DNA from: Nitrospira sp.
Lineage (GTDB): Bacteria; Nitrospirota; Nitrospiria; Nitrospirales; Nitrospiraceae
DNA: 64,000 bases
Assembly: GCA_030123565.1 (NCBI GenBank)
Contig: CP126122.1
Coordinates: 372,001-436,000 of the forward strand
Direction: 5' to 3'
Numbering within the stretch: position 1 is the stretch's first letter; every line of letters begins with the position of its first letter. Position numbers and translations under genes: made by a program. Below the pieces are notes generated by a model. That model searched no databases. It saw only the letters and a program-made list of their open reading frames with translations, and had not been told where the DNA came from. Positions 55,604 to 63,511 of this stretch are shown one piece after another.

Positions 55604-57086
55604 GGTGACTCGTCATCATATATTTTGCCATGGTCGGCACCAGGGTGCGCGACAGGATGAAGGAGGCGAGCATCGCGATGATGACCGCCTCCGCCATGGG
55701 TTTGAACAGGTAACCGGCGACGCCGCCGAGTTGGAAGAGCGGGAGCCAGACGATCGCGATGCACAGGGTGGCGACGAGCGTCGGGACGACGATCTGATTG
55801 GCGGCGTCGATGATGGCCTGCTCCAGCGGCTTGCCCATTTCGATGTGGCGGTCGATATTCTCGATCATGACGGTGGCATCGTCGACCAGGATGCCGACGG
55901 CCAACGCCAACCCGCCCAAGGTCATGACGTTGATGGTCTCGCCGAGCCAATGCAGGCCGATGATGGCGGTCAGAATGGACAGCGGGATCGAGGTCCAGAC
56001 GATGACCGTGGCCCGCCAGGAGCCGAGCAGCAGCAGGACGATGAGGCCGACCAGCGCGCCGGCGATCGCCATTTCATGCACGACGTCCGAGATCGAATCC
56101 TTCACGAAGGTCGAGGCGTCGTCGAGGAGCCGGATCTTCACGCCCGCCGGAGAGATTTGCTCGGCGCGTGGGATCATCTTCTTGATCCCCTCCACCACGG
56201 ACATGGTCGAGGCTTCCGTGCTCTTCATCACGACGATGATGACGGTCTGTTTGCCCTTCACCATCACCGCGTTCTGCTGCACCCGGCCCATGAGTTGCAC
56301 CGTGGCGACGTCGCGCAAGTAGACGAACGCGTTGCCTTCCCGCTTGATCGGGATCCCGTCGAAATGCTCGATCTGCAGTGGTGAGGCATTCGTCAGGACG
56401 ATCCAGTCGGTCGGCTTGACCTTGATGTCGCCGGACGGCAGTATGAGGTATTGCCGTCTGAGCACTTTGTGAATGTCCGCCGGAGTCAAGTGACGAGCGA
56501 GCAATTTCTGCTGATCGAGGTTGACCATGACCTGCATGGCCTGGCCGCCGTATGGTTGCGGCAAGATCGCGCCGTTGACGGTCACGAGCAGGGGGCGGAT
56601 GCGCATGTAGGCGAGGTTAAAGAGTTCCCCGGGCGTCATATTGTCGGAGCTGAGTTCGAGCATGGCCACCGGAATGGAGGATGGCGCGAGACGCATGACC
56701 ATGGGCGGGGAAATATCGGGCGGCAGCGCCTTGACGACGTTTTGCGCGATGCCGACGATATCCGCTTCGGCCCGGCCCACGTCGACCCCGTCCTGGAGAA
56801 AAATATTGGTGATGCTGCTGCCGTAGTAGGAGTGACTATGGATGTATTTGATGCCTTCCACCGTCGAGGTCAGGAACCGTTCGAACAGATAGGTGATGCG
56901 CCCTTCCACCTGCTGCGGCAGCATGCCGGAGTAGCCCCAGACCACAGCGGTGACGGGAATCGTGATATTCGGAAAGACGTCGGTCGGCATGTGGGACACC
57001 GTCAGGCTCCCCATCGCCACGATGAGGATGGACATGACGACGAAGGTGTACGGCCGACGCAGGGCGATGAGAACAATCTGGTTCAT
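55569..57086 (-). CDS. RND permease, N-terminal half (copy B)
   Basis: ATG 57086 starts MNQIVLIALRRPYTFVVMSI, the usual RND opening with TM1. The 505 residues run through the first porter and docking domains, TM2-6 with the proton-relay Asp pair in VGILVDDATVMIENIDRH, and stop at VAAA shortly after TM6, exactly at the border of the two halves of a normal permease. The partner C-half begins in an overlapping frame. The 1468 bases 55619-57086 are colinear with 57614-59081 without gaps (offset 1995). The protein is most different from copy A in residues 132-247. Confidence 0.85.
   Translation of the reverse strand: MNQIVLIALRRPYTFVVMSILIVAMGSLTVSHMPTDVFPNITIPVTAVVWGYSGMLPQQVEGRITYLFERFLTSTVEGIKYIHSHSYYGSSITNIFLQDGVDVGRAEADIVGIAQNVVKALPPDISPPMVMRLAPSSIPVAMLELSSDNMTPGELFNLAYMRIRPLLVTVNGAILPQPYGGQAMQVMVNLDQQKLLARHLTPADIHKVLRRQYLILPSGDIKVKPTDWIVLTNASPLQIEHFDGIPIKREGNAFVYLRDVATVQLMGRVQQNAVMVKGKQTVIIVVMKSTEASTMSVVEGIKKMIPRAEQISPAGVKIRLLDDASTFVKDSISDVVHEMAIAGALVGLIVLLLLGSWRATVIVWTSIPLSILTAIIGLHWLGETINVMTLGGLALAVGILVDDATVMIENIDRHIEMGKPLEQAIIDAANQIVVPTLVATLCIAIVWLPLFQLGGVAGYLFKPMAEAVIIAMLASFILSRTLVPTMAKYMMTSHHDNEAPHVAAA
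55619..57086 (-). repeat. Long direct repeat, copy B of the RND N-half (partner 57614-59081)
   Basis: Both copies are 1468 bases and align without gaps at an offset of 1995. About 560 bases at the 3' side (TM2-6) and 150 bases near 56690-56850 are almost identical, while the section 56344-56690 has many differences, including non-synonymous ones. The pattern suggests gene conversion with local divergence. Confidence 0.85.
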
Positions 57087-57509
57087 ACGCGAAGTCCGGC
57101 CCAATGACATAGCAAAACGCTTACCCGCTATGTGTAGTTCCTCTATATCCAGTGCGGAATAGAGGGGGATGCAGGATTTATCAGCGGCGCAGCCTGAATT
57201 GAAGGGTTTTTTGAACAGGAAGGCAGGAAAAACTCTGGCCCTTGTGCATGTACGCACTGAATCTATGGTGCGGAATCTCACACTTTCGAAGACGCGTGGA
57301 TAATGCAGATGGATCGAGGTCCGGACGATGACCGTGGGTTTCCTATGAACCGAGCAGCAACAACACGATGAGGCCCCCGAAAACCCCCGGCTTGTGATGC
57401 AAGATCCCATTCGGCCAGAGCGCGGAGCGGTGCAGGCTTGTCGCCACGACGCCGATGTCCGGACGGTCATAGACAGAAGCTCCTCTTCCTGCCGCACCAG
57501 GCCCTGGGC
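57087..57509 (-). pseudogene. Spacer with a decayed RND permease fragment
   Basis: The bases 57311-57374 are still similar to 55985-56047 inside the N-half gene, including GGATCGAGGTCC and CCGAGCAGCA. They correspond to the TM segment around LIVLLLLGS of the permease, now with stops and an altered middle. The surroundings show no functional frame. This indicates that another permease copy existed here and has almost gone. The remainder of the 420-base spacer holds nothing recognisable. Confidence 0.6.
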
Positions 57510-59081
57510 TTAAACCGGCGACTTCTCATTTTTCAAGAGGCCCGGGAGCTCACCATCCAGCTCGTCACTGTGCGAGCCGACCGTCGCGGCTGCGACATGG
57601 TGACTCGTCATCATATATTTCGCCATGGTCGGCACCAGGGTGCGCGACAGGATGAAGGAGGCGAGCATCGCGATGATGACCGCCTCCGCCATGGGTTTGA
57701 ACAGGTAACCGGCGACGCCGCCGAGTTGGAAGAGCGGGAGCCAGACGATCGCGATGCACAGGGTGGCGACGAGCGTCGGGACGACGATCTGATTGGCGGC
57801 GTCGATGATGGCCTGCTCCAGCGGCTTGCCCATTTCGATGTGGCGGTCGATATTCTCGATCATGACGGTGGCATCGTCGACCAGGATGCCGACGGCCAAC
57901 GCCAACCCGCCCAAGGTCATGACGTTGATGGTCTCGCCGAGCCAATGCAGGCCGATGATGGCGGTCAGGATGGACAGCGGGATCGAGGTCCAGACGATGA
58001 CCGTGGCCCGCCAGGAGCCGAGCAGCAGCAGGACGATGAGGCCGACCAGTGCGCCGGCGGTCGCCATTTCATGCACGACGTCCGAGATCGAATCCTTCAC
58101 GAAGGTCGAGGCGTCGTCGAGGAGCCGGATCTTCACGCCCGCCGGAGAGATTTGCTCGGCGCGTGGGATCATCTTCTTGATCCCGTCGACCACGTCGAGG
58201 GTCGAGGCTTCCGTGCTCTTCATCGCGACGATGATGACGGTCTGTTTGCCCTTCACCAGCACGGCGTTCTGCTGCACCCGGCCCATGAGTTGCACCGTGG
58301 CGACGTCGCGCAGATAGACGAACGCGTTGCCTTCCCGCTTGATCGGGATATCGTTGAAATGCTTAATATCCAATGGTGACGCGTTCGTCAGGACAATCCA
58401 GTCGGTCGACTTGATCTTGATGTCGCCGGACGGCAGGACGAGGTATTGCTTCATGAGGATATCGTGAATGTCCAACGGGGTCAGGTGGCGGGCGAGCAAT
58501 TTCTGCTGATCGAGGTTGACCATGACCTGCATGTCCTGGCCCCCATAGGGGTGCGGCAGGACGATTCCCGGCACCGTCACGAGCAGGGGGCGGATGCGCA
58601 TATAGGCCAGATTGTAGAGCTCCGCGGGCGTCATGTGCTCGGAGCTGATTTGGAGCATGGCCACCGGGATGGAGGACGGCGCGAGACGCATGACCATGGG
58701 CGGGGAAATATCGGGCGGCAGCGCCTTGACGACGTTTTGCGCGATGCCGACGATATCCGCTTCGGCCCGGCCCACGTCGACCCCGTCCTGGAGAAAAATA
58801 TTGGTGATGCTGCTGCCGTAGTAGGAGTGACTATGGATGTACTTGATGCCTTCCACTGTCGAGGTCAGGAAGCGTTCGAACAGATAGGTGATGCGCCCTT
58901 CCACCTGCTGCGGCAGCAGGCCGGAGTAGATCCAGACCACGGAGGTGACGGGAATCGTGATATTCGGGAAGACATCGGTCGGCATGTGGGACACCGTCAG
59001 GCTCCCCATCACCACGATGAGAATGGACATGACGACGAAGGTGTACGGTCTTCGGAGGGCGATGAGGACGATCTCGTTCAT
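57510..59081 (-). CDS. RND permease, N-terminal half (copy A)
   Basis: ATG 59081 starts MNEIVLIALRRPYTFVVMSI. The 523-residue product is like copy B through TM6 and retains the Asp pair in GILVDDATVMIENIDR. Then it runs on for 26 other residues, ending LLKNEKSPV. This tail resembles LLNDEKSPV inside the C-half protein, and bases 57514-57540 match 55110-55136 with few differences. So copy A once was followed by a C-half that was lost by internal deletion. It is the first gene of the operon. It could pair with the remaining C-half and offer a second substrate specificity, or be a degenerating copy. Confidence 0.8.
   Translation of the reverse strand: MNEIVLIALRRPYTFVVMSILIVVMGSLTVSHMPTDVFPNITIPVTSVVWIYSGLLPQQVEGRITYLFERFLTSTVEGIKYIHSHSYYGSSITNIFLQDGVDVGRAEADIVGIAQNVVKALPPDISPPMVMRLAPSSIPVAMLQISSEHMTPAELYNLAYMRIRPLLVTVPGIVLPHPYGGQDMQVMVNLDQQKLLARHLTPLDIHDILMKQYLVLPSGDIKIKSTDWIVLTNASPLDIKHFNDIPIKREGNAFVYLRDVATVQLMGRVQQNAVLVKGKQTVIIVAMKSTEASTLDVVDGIKKMIPRAEQISPAGVKIRLLDDASTFVKDSISDVVHEMATAGALVGLIVLLLLGSWRATVIVWTSIPLSILTAIIGLHWLGETINVMTLGGLALAVGILVDDATVMIENIDRHIEMGKPLEQAIIDAANQIVVPTLVATLCIAIVWLPLFQLGGVAGYLFKPMAEAVIIAMLASFILSRTLVPTMAKYMMTSHHVAAATVGSHSDELDGELPGLLKNEKSPV
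57614..59081 (-). repeat. Long direct repeat, copy A of the RND N-half (partner 55619-57086)
   Basis: This is the second member of the pair described for copy B. The divergent part lies at about 58339-58685. Such a long near-identical pair is also a place where assemblies may collapse or misjoin, so its existence should be checked on long reads. Confidence 0.85.
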
Positions 59082-59589
59082 GCGCGAAGTCTACCATGAG
59101 AGGTTAATTGCTCTGTCATCGGGACACCGCCTGCTTGCACATCCTCTTTTATTTTCTGTGATCGAAATATCAGTCTCGGGCCATGGCACTCCTTAAAAGA
59201 TGTAGCAAAGTTCTTGCCGTTTGTCGTACGCACTCTACACATCTATTCGCCGGCTGGCAACGGCAGAATGTGCGTAATTTATCGGCATGATATGGCCGGC
59301 GGTTCCGGCTTCTGTTTCGACCAACACAGCAAGAAGATGCGGATTGTTCATTTGTGCGATGAGCGGACTGTGCGAAATCTCACGATCTGCCGGATGTGCC
59401 GACGCTGCGATCGGGAGAACAGGCAAAGAAAACTCTTTAGAAATACTGACGGTTGGACCGGATTTCTAGAGGCCATCGAATGAATGCTCCAATTGGTATT
59501 GATCTTGCTGTTAACCGAGGCCAGCAGGTGGGCTTCATCGAGAATCGGTTGTACTCGCAAGACAATAGGGGCAGGAAAAAAGGAGCACC
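59082..59589. other. Intergenic stretch between divergent RND and modA genes
   Basis: About 510 bases, less GC-rich than average. It must hold the promoters of the RND operon (left) and of the modA-like gene (right). Several short frames exist in all phases but none has a protein-like pattern. GGGGCAGGAAAAAAGGAG at the right end includes the ribosome site of the next gene. Confidence 0.5.
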
Positions 59590-60420
59590 ATGACGGGAAT
59601 TCGGACATTCGGTATGGCGGTGGCCATTATCGGTGGACTCGCAGGCGTCGTTGGGACCGCGGAACCTGTTCAGGCTGAAACCCTGACCGTTGGGGCGGCC
59701 CATAGTTTGAAGGGAGCCTTCCAGGACATCGTGCCGATGTTCGAGAAGGAATATGGCGTGACGGTGGAGATCCTGTACGGTCCGTCGCAAACGTTGCGCC
59801 GTCAAATCGAACAGGGCGCTCCCATCGACGTGTTTCTTCCCGGGGCATTTGAGGAAGTCGAGAAATTGCAGAAGAAAGGATTAACGATCAATGGAGGGCC
59901 TCGGGTCTTTGCGCAGACCTCCCTCGTCCTCATCATGGCAACGTCTGCCTCGGCGACATCCGTCTCCTTTCACGATGGATTGCCGAATCTGGCGACCCGC
60001 ATCGCCCTCGTCGATCCGAAGACCTCGGCATTGGGAGGAATTACAGCCAGGTTGCTCGCCAAGATGGGTCCCGCCTCGAAAGACAGTGCTCGCGTTCTCT
60101 ATGCCGAGCACAGTGATGATGTCGTGAATATGGTGAGTACGGGAAGGGCCGACGTGGGCATCGTCTACCGCGTGGATGCCATCAAGAACGGGCAGGTGCG
60201 CATCATCGATGAAACCCCGGCCGGAAGGCATACACCGGTTCAATTCGGGCAAGCGGTCGTGTGGACTTGTCGGGACGAAGTCCGCCATGTTGCGGAAGAG
60301 TTTTTCAAGTTCATCGCGAGTCCCCGCATACAAAAACTCATGCTCAAATATGGATTTGATCCCGTGTCATCGAATTCCGTGTCATCCGGAGATCTCGCGC
60401 TCAAGCTCATGCATGAGTGA
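59590..60420 (+). CDS. modA: Molybdate ABC transporter substrate-binding protein-like (ModA)
   Basis: AAAAAAGGAG precedes ATG 59590. The 276-residue protein has a signal peptide to about residue 29 and then ETLTVGAAHSLKGAFQDIVP, the ModA opening, VEILYGPSQTLRRQIEQGAP, IDVFLPGAFEEVEKL, and the later VNMVSTGRADVGIVYRVDA. It binds molybdate or tungstate in the periplasm. ModB and ModC are not next to it, so it must use a transporter encoded elsewhere or act as a sensor. Molybdenum supply matters to nitrite-oxidising bacteria, whose nitrite oxidoreductase is a molybdoenzyme; the link is an inference. Confidence 0.88.
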   Translation: MTGIRTFGMAVAIIGGLAGVVGTAEPVQAETLTVGAAHSLKGAFQDIVPMFEKEYGVTVEILYGPSQTLRRQIEQGAPIDVFLPGAFEEVEKLQKKGLTINGGPRVFAQTSLVLIMATSASATSVSFHDGLPNLATRIALVDPKTSALGGITARLLAKMGPASKDSARVLYAEHSDDVVNMVSTGRADVGIVYRVDAIKNGQVRIIDETPAGRHTPVQFGQAVVWTCRDEVRHVAEEFFKFIASPRIQKLMLKYGFDPVSSNSVSSGDLALKLMHE

Positions 60421-60502
60421 GTGAATTCGGACTCGTCGCGCCGTGCGGGTCGATCCGACGAACATCGACTCGCCATCCTCGAAAGACCGGATCAGGCTCG
60501 AT

Positions 60503-61135
60503 ATGTACAGAATTCTTATCGTCGAGGATCACCCGCTCTTTCGGAGTGCGATCAAACAACTCCTCACGAAGGCTCTCGGCAAAGTCGCGGTCAGTGAGGC
60601 CGGTGACGCGCAGGAGGCTCTGCATCTCGTCCTCAACCAAGCCCTGGACATGGCCATTCTCGACATCAATCTTCCGGGACGAAGCGGGACGGATTTGCTT
60701 GTGGACCTCAAGCGGGCGAGCGCCGGCTTGAGGGTCCTGGTCCTCAGCATGTTCCCGGAGGAACAGTACGCCGTGCGCGTGTTCAAGGCGGGGGCGAACG
60801 GATATCTCAGGAAGAATGTCGATCCCGGAGAGGTGGTTCGGGCCGTCAAAAAGATTCTCGCCGGAGAAGAATATGTGAGCGAGTCCGTCGCCCAACAGCT
60901 GGCATTGGAGGCCCGGTCGGACGTGTTGAAGCTCCCTCACGAAACGCTCTCGGGTCGGGAATACCAGGTGTTCCATCTCTTGGTGGCCGGCAAGGGAGTC
61001 ACCGAAATCGCGGAATCGCTCAAGCTCAATGTGACGACCGTCAGCACATACCGGTCCCGTATTTTGGAGAAAACCAACGTCAAGACGAACGCCGATCTCG
61101 TTCGCTATGCCATTCATCACAGCCTCGTTCAGTGA
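60503..61135 (+). CDS. LuxR/NarL-family response regulator
   Basis: ATG 60503 (MYRILIVEDHPLFRSAIKQL) gives 210 residues. The receiver has the acidic pair, Asp54 in MAILDINLPG, and Lys in GYLRKNVDPGEV. The C-terminal helix-turn-helix is LSGREYQVFHLLVAGKGVTE and LKLNVTTVSTYRSRILEKTN, typical of the NarL type. It binds DNA upon phosphorylation. Its last seven bases overlap the end of the convergent kinase gene, its likely partner. Confidence 0.92.
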   Translation: MYRILIVEDHPLFRSAIKQLLTKALGKVAVSEAGDAQEALHLVLNQALDMAILDINLPGRSGTDLLVDLKRASAGLRVLVLSMFPEEQYAVRVFKAGANGYLRKNVDPGEVVRAVKKILAGEEYVSESVAQQLALEARSDVLKLPHETLSGREYQVFHLLVAGKGVTEIAESLKLNVTTVSTYRSRILEKTNVKTNADLVRYAIHHSLVQ

Positions 61136-62244
61136 TCCCGGGAGATCGCCAGGGGAGAAGCCGATCCCAGAATCGGCACCGTGACGGAAAGCGTCGTGCC
61201 TTTGCCGGACGTCCCGCTGATGTTGACCGAGCCCCCGAAGGGTCGCACCCGTTCTTTCATCCCCAGCAGGCCAAGTGAGCTCGGACTGTCTATCGCTTCC
61301 GCCGTGATACCCTTGCCGTCATCCCACATCTCCAAGACCAGATCATCCGCGCCTCGCTTGAGCGCCACGTGTATCCGGCTCGCCTGAGCGTGGCGCGCGA
61401 CATTCGTTAATCCCTCCTGCAGCACACGAAAGACGGCCAGCGCGCGGTCGGTATCGACGCTCGTGGGGTCGACCACGTCTATCGCGGTTGTCGCCTTGAG
61501 TCCTGCCCGTTCTGTAAACTCCCGTATCTCCCATTCAACGGCCGCGCTCAGTCCCACGGTATCCAGCAGAGGCGGTCGAAGTTGTTTGGAGATTCGTTGG
61601 ACGATGTGGGTGAGTTCATCGATGCCCGACGTAATGCCTTCAGCCCGATGACGAAGGGCCTCCTGGTTTGCATTCAATTCCATCGACAAGGTCGCGACTT
61701 CCATTCGAATGAACATCAACATCTGCCCCAAGACGTCGTGAACTTCGCGTGAGATATGGGCTCGTTCGTCTTCACGGATCGTCGTCATGCGCTCGGCCAG
61801 CCCCTGCAGCTGACGATGGGCGATCTCCAAATCTTTTTGAGTGCGCTGTCGTTGGCGGACCTCGTGCTCCAACACTTCGTTCTGACGCGCGAGACGTCTC
61901 TGCGTCTGCTGTTGCCGCCACACAAGCCCTATGCTGGCCAACGAGGCACCGACGAAAAAGATCAGGCGCATGTGGTCGGATGGATCGTCGATGCCGAACG
62001 TCCCGATGGGGTACAAGAAAAAGTAGTCGGCTCCCATGATTCCGATCGCCATTGCCAGCAAGCCGGGGCCGGGCCCCCCATACCAACTCGCCACCATCAC
62101 CGACCACAACAGCACGAGAAGCGTCGCCTTGCTGCTGAGGGTGAACAATTGGTGGGTTGCGAACAAGGCCACGGCCACGATGATGAGCGCGAAACCGTAT
62201 CGCAAAATCGGCCATGCCTTCGTATGGACGCGGAGAGTCAACAT
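61129..62244 (-). CDS. HisKA_3 sensor histidine kinase with DUF4118-like membrane domain
   Basis: ATG 62244 (MLTLRVHTKAWPILRYG) is the best start; upstream the frame enters a decayed Kelch gene on the other strand. The 371-residue protein has four membrane helices (to about 108) like the DUF4118 module of KdpD-type kinases, a coiled coil, and a HisKA_3 domain with His169 in ISREVHDVLGQM. The HATPase part follows with NVARHAQASRIHV, DDGKGITAEA and GLLGMKERVRPFGG. Such kinases phosphorylate NarL-type regulators, which fits the neighbour exactly. Confidence 0.92.
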   Translation of the reverse strand: MLTLRVHTKAWPILRYGFALIIVAVALFATHQLFTLSSKATLLVLLWSVMVASWYGGPGPGLLAMAIGIMGADYFFLYPIGTFGIDDPSDHMRLIFFVGASLASIGLVWRQQQTQRRLARQNEVLEHEVRQRQRTQKDLEIAHRQLQGLAERMTTIREDERAHISREVHDVLGQMLMFIRMEVATLSMELNANQEALRHRAEGITSGIDELTHIVQRISKQLRPPLLDTVGLSAAVEWEIREFTERAGLKATTAIDVVDPTSVDTDRALAVFRVLQEGLTNVARHAQASRIHVALKRGADDLVLEMWDDGKGITAEAIDSPSSLGLLGMKERVRPFGGSVNISGTSGKGTTLSVTVPILGSASPLAISRDH

Positions 62245-62264
62245 GCTTGACGATATGACGAGGG

Positions 62265-62591
62265 CATCGTCATCGTGGAACACCAGGGCCGCCGGCAAGT
62301 TCTTCGTGTTCGGCGGACTCGGGCCAGGGTGGATACCGCAAGGCCTTGTGTATGAGTATGACCAGGCGACGGACAAGTGGACGAAGAAAAAAACCGATGA
62401 CGTTGCCGGCGCACCATGTCGCTTTCACTGAACTCAATGGCAAGTTCCATGCGTTCGGCGGGTTTGTTCCGCCCGCGTCGGGACCGCCTGCATGGGTGCC
62501 GATCAATAACGCATGGGAGTATGCCCCAACGACGGATCAGTGGCGAGCACTCGCCTCGATGCCGTCGAAACGTGATTTTCATTCAGGATAG
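62265..62591 (+). pseudogene. Kelch-repeat protein fragment, frameshifted
   Basis: Two frames carry consecutive Kelch repeats: GKFFVFGGLGPGWIPQGLVY followed by EYDQATDKWT, then after the A7 run at 62387-62393 the +1 frame with AHHVAFTELNGKFHAFGGFV and NAWEYAPTTDQWRALASMPS, stopping at 62591. Only about 110 residues remain of a propeller that normally has five to seven repeats, so the gene is truncated at both ends besides the frameshift. Confidence 0.75.
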
Positions 62592-62993
62592 AGCATTCTT
62601 GCTCGTTGCGCACCGTGCGGAATCCGAACTACACTTCGAAATTCGACCGGCCACCTGAAATCCAACCTGGAGTGCTTTCCTAATCCGGTTGGTTTTGAAC
62701 ACCCTTCCATGCAATCTCGGAAATTTTTTATGGCCCTTTCAAGGCGGACCAACACTTGCTTATTAGTTCTGTGCTCCGTCGATAAGGGCGGTAACTTTCC
62801 GAGCAACCTGCGGCTCCAATGTTCTTGTCGGAGCAAGGGATGGCCTTATGCTACAACCAGCAACTATCGGCCATCTTATTCTCCAAGTAGTGAGAAGGAA
62901 GCCTCAGTGTATCTTGGAAAGCGTCACGCAACAGTTACAGTACTGGCCTTAGCGGGATGGCTAACGGATTCCTGCGGATGGAAGAATTCCCAC
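62592..62993. other. Spacer with possible 5' extension of the next gene
   Basis: About 400 bases, lower in GC. No separate gene is seen. The next gene could start earlier, at GTG 62907, behind AGAAGGAAG; this would add VYLGKRHATVTVLALAGWLT and a DSC lipobox-like end. Confidence 0.4.
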
Positions 62994-63311
62994 ATGACGA
63001 ATTCTGCCAGAAAAATTTCTGATGAAGGGATCGATAGCCTTATCGCGAGCCAGGCGCTGAACGAACTATTTCAGCAAGAGCGACAATCCCGAGAAGACCG
63101 CGTCTCAATATGGTTGGTCAGCCTCGGGATGGTCATCGCCTTCCTCATTCTGGTCTTGTTCATGATTCAGATTGTATTTTCCCGGCCGAATAACACACAT
63201 CCAACTGAAAGCGCTTGGTACCGTCATGCTTTGCCCCCCGTTAAAATTCATAGCCGGGATAGATCTGGTCCGTTCTTTCACCGACCTGCCACACCGCCCT
63301 CGAACAGGTAA
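62994..63311 (+). CDS. Small membrane protein of unknown function
   Basis: ATG 62994 (MTNSARKISDEGIDSLIAS) follows GGAAG. The 105-residue protein has an acidic amphipathic helix (ALNELFQQERQSREDRVS), one membrane helix (IWLVSLGMVIAFLILVLFMI) and a Pro/His/Arg-rich tail that may be read-through into decayed DNA. A longer version starting at GTG 62907 would have a lipoprotein-like signal. No family is recognised. It lies in a region of decaying genes, so it may itself be a remnant. Confidence 0.4.
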   Translation: MTNSARKISDEGIDSLIASQALNELFQQERQSREDRVSIWLVSLGMVIAFLILVLFMIQIVFSRPNNTHPTESAWYRHALPPVKIHSRDRSGPFFHRPATPPSNR

Positions 63312-63417
63312 TCCCGTGCTGAACTGGCCCCCAACGCTGGATAGTGTTCAGTACGCAAGAGCAAAAAAGCAAGAAGAAGCAAGAAGGGTCAGGTCTTGCA
63401 ATCGAACATTCGTCAGG

Positions 63418-63504
63418 GTACATTCGTACCGCCGCGGCCGTCGAAGAGATGAACGCGACCGTCGGTCAAGTAGCGCAGAATTCCGGGAAAGCGGCCGGCT
63501 TAGC
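63418..63504 (+). pseudogene. Fragment of a methyl-accepting chemotaxis protein
   Basis: The translated piece AAAVEEMNATVGQVAQNSGK is the typical helical signalling-domain text of chemoreceptors (AVEEMNATVxEVAxNA). Only about 29 codons are preserved and neither the hairpin tip nor the sensor domain is present nearby. It abuts the end of the convergent gene at 63512. Confidence 0.6.
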
Positions 63505-63511
63505 ACGGGGT

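Noticed and set aside
57438-58379. 313-residue plus-strand frame similar to that at 55584-56384
   Set aside because: Both are antisense shadows of the duplicated RND permease halves; their mutual similarity only reflects the duplication.
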